14,418 nucleotides of DNA from an uncultured bacterium (GTDB taxonomy: Bacteria > Patescibacteriota > Minisyncoccia > Phycocordibacterales > UBA9973), in the NCBI GenBank assembly GCA_937895515.1, contig CALAYS010000215.1, positions 1 through 14,418 of the forward strand, written 5' to 3'. The notes under the pieces are model-generated. The model was given only the letters and a program-made list of their open reading frames with translations. It was not told the origin of the DNA and searched no databases. Position numbers and translations under genes: made by a program. Below are positions 10,698 through 14,418 of this stretch, piece after piece. Position 1 is the stretch's first letter, and the number at the start of each line of letters is the position of its first letter.

Positions 10698-11109
10698 CGA
10701 CACAACTGTTGGCTGGGTGTACAATGTTCCTGTTTTGAGTCCCAATTAGAAAAGCATTTATTTGGCAACGTAAGTTTTCACGGCTGTGATCTTGGATTTT
10801 GTTGGAGATAATTTTCCTCAGACAATTTCAATCGGAGTCAAAAACTTTTCTGGATTTGTAGAGAAAGATGGAACAAACTCAAACAAAATCATCGTTATGA
10901 ACCTTTTTTCTGTTAGTTCAAATATTACTCAACAAGGAATTCAATATCGAGACCTCATTTACAAAAATGAAATGAGTGCGTTGTGGCAATTAGGAAGTTT
11001 GAGAAATTTACAGTTCCAAGTATATTTAGATGAAGAAATAACTCCTATAAATTTCCCAATTACAAATCCGATTAATGTGGCATTCAAGATTCTCCACCTC
11101 TCTGTGTGA
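10504..11109 (+). CDS. Candidate penton / minor capsid protein (single jelly roll)
   Basis: The frame is 201 residues with TGA at 11107-11109. Two TGAs lie in frame just upstream (10462-10473), and the first ATG after them abuts an AT block (ataattatattat); a later Met (MIQSQESPEK) is an alternative start. The first 45 residues are basic and Gln-rich, apparently disordered. From about residue 48 the protein is beta-rich with alternating hydrophobics (YFSFKLQNTVSDDTTVGWVY, AVILDFVGDNFPQTISIGV, LQFQVYLDEEITPINFPI). Size, low charge and position two genes after the capsid gene fit the single-jelly-roll penton base of Polinton-like viruses, which fills the fivefold vertices. The assignment relies on context and strand pattern, so it is weaker than that of the major capsid protein. 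The N-terminal part overlaps the frame at 10311-10697. Confidence 0.7.
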
Positions 11110-11128
11110 TGATGTATCTCAAATTAAC

Positions 11129-11170
11129 AAATAAAATATATATAAATGAAATAAAATATATATAAATGAA
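11129..11170. repeat. Perfect 20-bp tandem repeat, two copies
   Basis: The unit ataaaatatatataaatgaa occurs at 11131-11150 and again, identical, at 11151-11170, with two further matching bases before. Each unit holds a TATA-like core followed by ATG. The first ATG opens only a seven-codon frame; the second opens the frame at 11166. It may be a duplicated promoter/start block or simple slippage in the gap between convergent genes. Confidence 0.85.
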
Positions 11171-11303
11171 TATTCTGATATGCATTTTGTTTCTTCGTCA
11201 TTTAAAATAAGTTGAGTATTCAAAAGAAAACATCAAGGAAATATGTCATCTCCCTTTTGATTATTACAGAATCTTCATGAACCATGAAAAAATAAGAAAG
11301 TGA
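11166..11303 (+). CDS. Possible 45-residue protein with hydrophobic N-terminus
   Basis: The frame starts at the ATG inside the second tandem repeat unit and ends at TGA 11301-11303. It reads MNILICILFLRHLKQVEY and then a charged, aromatic tail (KENIKEICHLPFDYYRIF). The hydrophobic N-terminus could be a signal anchor. Support is the TATA-like block abutting the ATG and a protein-like composition; the length is too short to exclude chance. It lies between the penton stop and the convergent 401-residue gene. Confidence 0.35.
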
Positions 11304-11332
11304 TATGAATACGAATTATTTTTTTAATTGAA

Positions 11333-12538
11333 TCATCTCATGGTGACAGGTTGACTCTTTCTTGCAATGGGAATTTTCTTTCTTTTTTAAATCCATCTTC
11401 TTGCTTCTTCATTAATTTTAGATCTGTGATCTAGACACCGATCTTCTTCATCTTCCATTTATTTCTAAAGAATTTATGTTCCTTATTGGATTTCTGCTCT
11501 GTTGAAAGGATTTGCAACATGTAAATGGGGAGTTGGCCATAACTTTGACTTGTAAACTTCATAGTGAGGATTTTTCGAAGTCATAAAGCAAATTGCACTT
11601 TTCAAGAAAGCTTCTCTTTTCTTTTATCCATCACAAATATTGTGAGCTGAATATTAACAAAGAGAAAAACAAGATTCATAATAACTTGGTTAAAGCTTCG
11701 GATCATCAGTACTGTCACAAGATAGAGTGTTCGTTAGGAAGTAATATATATTGGGGGTAAGGTACCCTTATTTATCAATTCCAGCCCACTTATTCCAAGG
11801 CTCCAACAAATCTAACTTTTAATTGATTTATTTTGAACTTAATTCAGCAACAATCCGAGACTTTTAGAATTTAGCTTTAAAGTTTCCTCCACCAATACCT
11901 TCAAAAATCTGTTTTGCAAAGCGATAAACACACCTATTTCTAACATTTTTAATTTTTTTTGGGTCAACAATCAGCATATTCGAGAAATTGAATATTGAGA
12001 CATTTTAATAACCAGGAACAATGCAGCAATCAGTCATAGATAGTCTTTCAATGACTTTGAACTCGTTTTGAAGAACCATATTAGACACCAAATATGCTGA
12101 GATAAACCCCTATAAATAGTTACCAAGACAAGCATAAACAGGTTTTGTAGTCTGAGCAAGCCTTGCAAAAAGATATTGGTCAGATTTTTGATCACTTTTG
12201 TTGGACAATTGTGATAATTTTCTCTTTGAAGTTTCATGAATGATGTGGCTGCAAAGACATGTAATTTTCTGGAAAACAACGTATTAATACAATTTATCAA
12301 CATAAACAAATATAGGAACTTGCATTGGGAACCCCTTTGGTCTGAACTTATGAAATTGATCCTAATTTAACAAAGTTATTACAACGTGGAACTTTTCAAC
12401 AGAATTTTATATAGGAAAAACTTGACAAACACAATATCCAAAATTTTCGTTGAAAACATCATGCAATTCATAGCTGTCTGTTTTGAGTTGAAGTCCGACG
12501 AATTTGAAGGTCGGCAAGTCTAAAGATGGAAAGCTCAT
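11333..12538 (-). CDS. Unrecognised 401-residue protein
   Basis: The minus-strand frame runs from ATG 12536-12538 (MSFPSLDLPTFKFVGLQL) to TGA 11333-11335, with more than ten in-frame TAA/TAG codons. It looks globular: mixed alpha/beta composition, about a dozen Cys (for example GYCVCQVF, ITCLCSHI, MTDCCIVPG, ESCFSLCQYSAHNICDG), a Gly-rich turn near the middle (FEGIGGGNFKAKF) and a charged C-terminal helix rich in Glu/Arg/Lys (QMEDEEDRC, then EEARRWIQKRKK). No catalytic motif of an ATPase, protease, integrase or polymerase is visible; Cys spacing is irregular rather than zinc-finger-like. The start is favoured by the P3 AT block 24-38 nt upstream, shared with the divergent Myb gene. An alternative model adds a 23-codon upstream exon (12617-12685) through a GTAAATAAG...TTTTCAG intron, but this crosses the Myb gene. 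Coding is secure; function unknown. Confidence 0.85.
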
Positions 12539-12577
12539 CTGAAAATTGTGTGGTGAAAAATATAATTATAATATTAG
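12539..12577. promoter_or_regulatory. Putative bidirectional promoter P3
   Basis: This 39-nt gap lies between the divergent ATGs at 12538 (-) and 12578 (+). It holds tataattataatatta at 12561-12576, immediately before the plus-strand start, and a less AT-rich half toward the minus gene. Spacing and motif match the gaps at 1328, 7755 and 13290. It is inferred to serve both the 401-residue orphan and the Myb mini-gene. Confidence 0.45.
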
Positions 12578-12733
12578 ATGAGGTGGTCAGACCTTGAAAG
12601 AAACAAACTTATTTACCTCTACATGCTCTACGGAAGAAGGTATCAAGTCATTGCACAATACTTTGAAAATAGAACCCCAAATCATGTCAAGTCCCAATGC
12701 CAATATCTTCGGAAAAAAGGTTATATTCCCTGA
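12578..12733 (+). CDS. Myb/SANT-domain mini-protein, 51 residues
   Basis: The frame from ATG 12578 to TGA 12731-12733 encodes essentially one Myb/SANT repeat: RWSDLERNKLIYLYMLYGRR, then YQVIAQYF, NRTPNHVKSQCQYLRKKGYI. The three core aromatic positions are Trp3, Tyr22 and Tyr43, spaced 18 and 20 residues apart as in Myb repeats. The acidic first helix, the IA..F.NRT..HVKS..Q.LRK pattern of helices 2-3 and the basic recognition helix match DNA-binding members. Myb domains bind the DNA major groove; a stand-alone repeat would probably act as a dimer, as a partner, or on telomere- or promoter-type sites. It shares the P3 gap with the divergent orphan and may regulate the element's genes (inference). 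Overlapping longer frames on both strands lack an ATG near this promoter and are rejected. Confidence 0.75.
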   Translation: MRWSDLERNKLIYLYMLYGRRYQVIAQYFENRTPNHVKSQCQYLRKKGYIP

Positions 12734-12736
12734 TTT

Positions 12737-12750
12737 GTATAATTTTATAC
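12737..12750. promoter_or_regulatory. 14-bp motif GTATAATTTTATAC, copy 1
   Basis: This near-palindrome occurs four bases after the Myb stop codon. The same 14-mer occurs on the minus strand at 13291-13304, directly upstream of the ATG at 13289. No convincing gene follows copy 1, although an ATG lies 23 nt beyond it at 12773. The region 12751-12920 is otherwise AT-rich with a short CA-rich patch and shows no gene. Confidence 0.4.
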
Positions 12751-12920
12751 TCAAACATTTATTTGAAAAAATATGCAAGTTATGCTGATAATGTTCAAAC
12801 GAACACTAACACACACATGCACATTTTCTCTATCTTTGTTTTTTTTTATTTATTTGAAATTATAGAAGAAATAAACAAAACCAAGAATACAATATATATA
12901 TAGGGGGATGCGAGAATCAA

Positions 12921-13289
12921 TCAAGCCATATCGCTTATGTCATCATCGATTTAAAGCTCCATCAGCGTCAAGGATCTATGAATTCTTGCTCTCTTTCTTT
13001 GGTGTCGTTGTCGAAGATTTCTCACGAGTGTCTTTGCTGCCAAAGTTTCGCAATTGTCCAACAAGATCCTCCATCTTCGATCCAAATTTGTGTTCATTCG
13101 CTCCAGATTCGCAAAAACTTCAACATCAGAATGCTCGTTTGGATCCAAAGATAATCTTGCCAACATAATGCTTTGAACTCTTCCCTCTTCTTGAAGAATG
13201 CTTGGAACCCCGTTTGGACCTTCAGTGAGCCCTTGTTGATAGAGGAAATCTCTGTCTTCCTCTTTCAATTGACTGAATCTTCGTATCAT
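12921..13289 (-). CDS. Unrecognised charged protein, 122 residues
   Basis: The minus-strand frame starts MIRRFSQLKEEDRDFLYQ at 13289 and stops at TGA 12921-12923; one TAA, ten codons before the end, is read as Gln and extends the protein by 11 residues beyond the standard-code stop. Composition is strongly coding-like and less AT-biased than its surroundings. Residues about 50-110 form a charged helical region (DVEVFANLERMNTNLDRRW, then LAAKTLVRNLRQRHQRKRAR) that is very basic near 85-100, and the tail is acidic (IDDDISDMA). A nucleic-acid-binding or coiled role is conceivable. The GTATAATTTTATAC motif abuts the start. In-frame TAA-rich codons continue upstream to an ATG at about 13358 but look like leader, not protein. 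Confidence 0.75.
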
Positions 13290-13329
13290 AGTATAAAATT
13301 ATACCCTCAACAAGCAACATTAAATTTAT
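13290..13329. promoter_or_regulatory. Putative bidirectional promoter P4
   Basis: This is a 40-nt gap between ATGs at 13289 (-) and 13330 (+). It contains the 14-mer at 13291-13304 next to the minus start and taaatttat next to the plus start. The spacing equals that of P1 and is within one base of P2 and P3. Support for the plus-strand partner gene is weak on other grounds. Confidence 0.4.
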
Positions 13330-13623
13330 ATGACCCCATAATTGTAAAATAAGGACATTTTGCTTTTGAAACTATGTAAATAACATCTTCACAAGACTAT
13401 TCTTGCTCTTACAGGGCTCGCCTTCACTCGAAAAAAATTAAGTAAAAAATAAGACATCAAATCATTTTACGAACTCCTAATTTCAGTATCCCCATTTATT
13501 TTTTGTGTTTTTCATAAAGAATTAAGCAGATCTTGCTTAGTTATCGATTACATGATCAGCAAATACCCTTGCTAATTTTATGTAATTCGCTTGTTGAGGA
13601 AATAATCGTTGGCCAACAAATGA
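13330..13623 (+). CDS. Doubtful 97-residue frame
   Basis: The frame begins MTPQLQNKDILLLKLCKQ and runs to TGA 13621-13623, using several TAA codons as Gln. The start has the 40-nt divergent spacing and an AT block before it. The first 50 residues are plausible (LHKTILALTGLAFTRKKLSK); the second half overlaps the minus-strand gene 13483-13722 by 141 nt and is Cys- and hydrophobic-rich as expected of an antisense shadow. Either it is real with a long convergent overlap, or only the promoter geometry is coincidental. Confidence 0.3.
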
Positions 13624-13722
13624 AATCCCATCAAATATACTTTTGGAAATCTTTACTTTTTTGCGAATAAATGATGCAGCCGGAGTATTTTTATAGCTTT
13701 ACTTTCTCTCCAAAAATTTCAT
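13483..13722 (-). CDS. Small basic protein, 79 residues
   Basis: The minus-strand frame starts MKFLERKQSYKNTPAASF at ATG 13720-13722 and stops at TGA 13483-13485, with TAA codons as Gln. It is basic near the N-terminus (FIRKKVKISKSIFDGISF) and amphipathic beyond (QQANYIKLARVFADHVIDNQ), giving a compact helical protein of unknown family. A TATAATTTATA block lies about 10-20 nt upstream. It is better than the opposing frame 13330-13623 in composition. A core or DNA-binding role is possible from charge alone. Confidence 0.6.
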
Positions 13723-14361
13723 GGGTTTGTTATAAATTATATTTTTTAAAAAAAAGAAATGGGATAGCAGTCTTTGAGCTTCTTTGAAGAATGATGTGTT
13801 AGATATTGAATAATTTTTTAAAAAAAAGAGTGATTGAGCTTATTTTATATTTTTTATTTTTTTATAATAACACAACTTTGATTTTGAAAGTATTACGCAG
13901 ATCATACAAAATTACTTTGGCATCAAAACAAGTCATATTTTTATGTTTTAATTAATGTCTCAAATCTTTTAGATAAATTTGAACATTGGTTTTCCAATTA
14001 GATTTCGAGTTACTAAAAAAATTTAATAACTCAAAATCAACATATAGTGAACAAATAGTAAGGAGCACAGTCGATGCTATATGATATGTATTTCAATAAT
14101 TTACGAATAGATCTTTCTAAAATTATTGTTGAGCATTTATTAATTTTTGGGGTTTTCAGGAAATTCCTTTATAATTTTAAGATTATATAGGGATATCGAA
14201 AATAGACTTGACTACAACTCAGTCACCCAAAATTTAGCATTTTCCCAAGTGTGATTATTTCTGTTAATATTAAGTATATTGAGATTGTAAGTGAAGTAAT
14301 GTATTTTGTGCTTGGACTTAGGTCAACACTTGGGGTTGGAATAGGATTTTTTTTTTGGATT
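13723..14361. other. AT-rich terminal region without a convincing gene
   Basis: About 640 bases separate the last supported gene from the TTGGGG array. A 16-bp low-complexity direct repeat (attttttaaaaaaaag) lies at 13741-13756 and 13813-13828, each followed about 20 nt later by ttgagctt. Short frames at 14074-14211 (+), 13960-14136 (-) and 13631-13936 (-) have poor composition or overlap and no consistent start context. A degenerate telomere-like patch (TTGGGGTTGG) occurs near 14330-14340 and a single TTGGGG-like stretch near 14146-14153. The region could be a terminal repeat or subtelomere. Confidence 0.5.
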
Positions 14362-14363
14362 TT

Positions 14364-14413
14364 GGGTTGGGGTTGGGGTTGGGGTTGGGGTTGGGGTTGG
14401 GGTTGGGGTTGGG
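14364..14413 (+). repeat. TTGGGG telomeric repeat array
   Basis: Seven perfect TTGGGG units run from 14367 to 14408, flanked by a partial GGG before and TTGGG after. The G-rich strand runs 5' to 3' toward the right end, the orientation of a right-hand telomere. The window does not end in repeat: AGATC follows at 14414-14418. It is therefore a telomere with a few foreign or cloning bases, or an internal germline telomere-like block of the kind known at transposon-like elements in Tetrahymena micronuclear DNA. Confidence 0.95.
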
Positions 14414-14418
14414 AGATC

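Noticed and set aside
12539..12616. Minus-strand intron (GTAAATAAG to TTTTCAG, 78 nt, phase 0) adding an upstream exon to the 401-residue gene
   Set aside because: The splice signals look good, but the intron and exon would cross the P3 AT block and the opposite-strand Myb gene; the ATG at 12538 fits the element-wide promoter spacing. Only RNA data can exclude it.
12594..12788. Plus and minus frames of 63-68 residues over the Myb gene
   Set aside because: They begin only with TTG or lack a start near the promoter, while the Myb frame has an ATG, a promoter block and a recognisable fold.
12908..13168. 86-residue plus-strand frame
   Set aside because: It is antisense to the 122-residue minus-strand gene and has a shadow-like composition with no TAA/TAG-as-Gln pattern of its own.
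13960..14211. Short frames in the terminal region (58 residues on minus, 45 on plus)
   Set aside because: They overlap each other, have low-complexity hydrophobic composition and no consistent upstream block.
1..14418. tRNA, rRNA or CRISPR features
   Set aside because: No cloverleaf with a conserved TTCGA-type arm, no rRNA core motif and no regularly spaced repeats were seen.

Overview
The window reads as ciliate DNA. It is very AT-rich, and its long reading frames stay open only if TAA and TAG are read as glutamine with TGA as the sole stop. It ends in an array of TTGGGG repeats, the telomeric unit of Tetrahymena-type oligohymenophoreans. Under the standard code nearly every gene here shatters into fragments. 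Under the ciliate nuclear code a compact virus-like gene array appears, using both strands and most of positions 190-13720.

Layout. Positions 1-237 hold the 3' end of a leucine-rich-repeat gene. An unrecognised 282-residue protein (191-1039, +) follows, then a small basic protein on the minus strand (1034-1327). A giant Gln-rich coiled-coil protein of 2084 residues (1368-7622, +) comes next, with a possible tiny membrane protein antisense at its end (7614-7754). The centre is a 700-residue protein (7796-9898, +) that looks like a double-jelly-roll major capsid protein of the Polinton/Maverick/adenovirus lineage. After a small minus-strand protein (9925-10161) come a putative membrane protein (10311-10697, +) and an overlapping 201-residue candidate penton/minor capsid protein (10504-11109, +). 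The right part carries a 401-residue Cys-containing orphan (11333-12538, -), a 51-residue Myb/SANT mini-protein (12578-12733, +), a 122-residue orphan (12921-13289, -), and two opposed small frames (13330-13623 + and 13483-13722 -). About 600 bases of AT-rich DNA with no convincing gene then lead to the TTGGGG array, which is followed by five non-telomeric bases.

Interpretation. The probable capsid pair marks this as the structural module of a Polinton-like virus or Tlr/Maverick-type element, either in a ciliate genome or as a linear molecule. The genes expected to complete such an element (protein-primed DNA polymerase, integrase, packaging ATPase, maturation protease) were not recognised here, and the left side of the element may lie outside the window. 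Four divergent gene pairs are separated by almost the same distance, 39-41 nt between opposing ATGs, with a TATAAT-like AT block in each gap. Similar AT blocks precede most other starts. This suggests a uniform bidirectional promoter system for the element. The giant coiled-coil protein encoded directly before the capsid gene is the most unusual component. All functional names rest on reading the translations by eye; no database search was possible.
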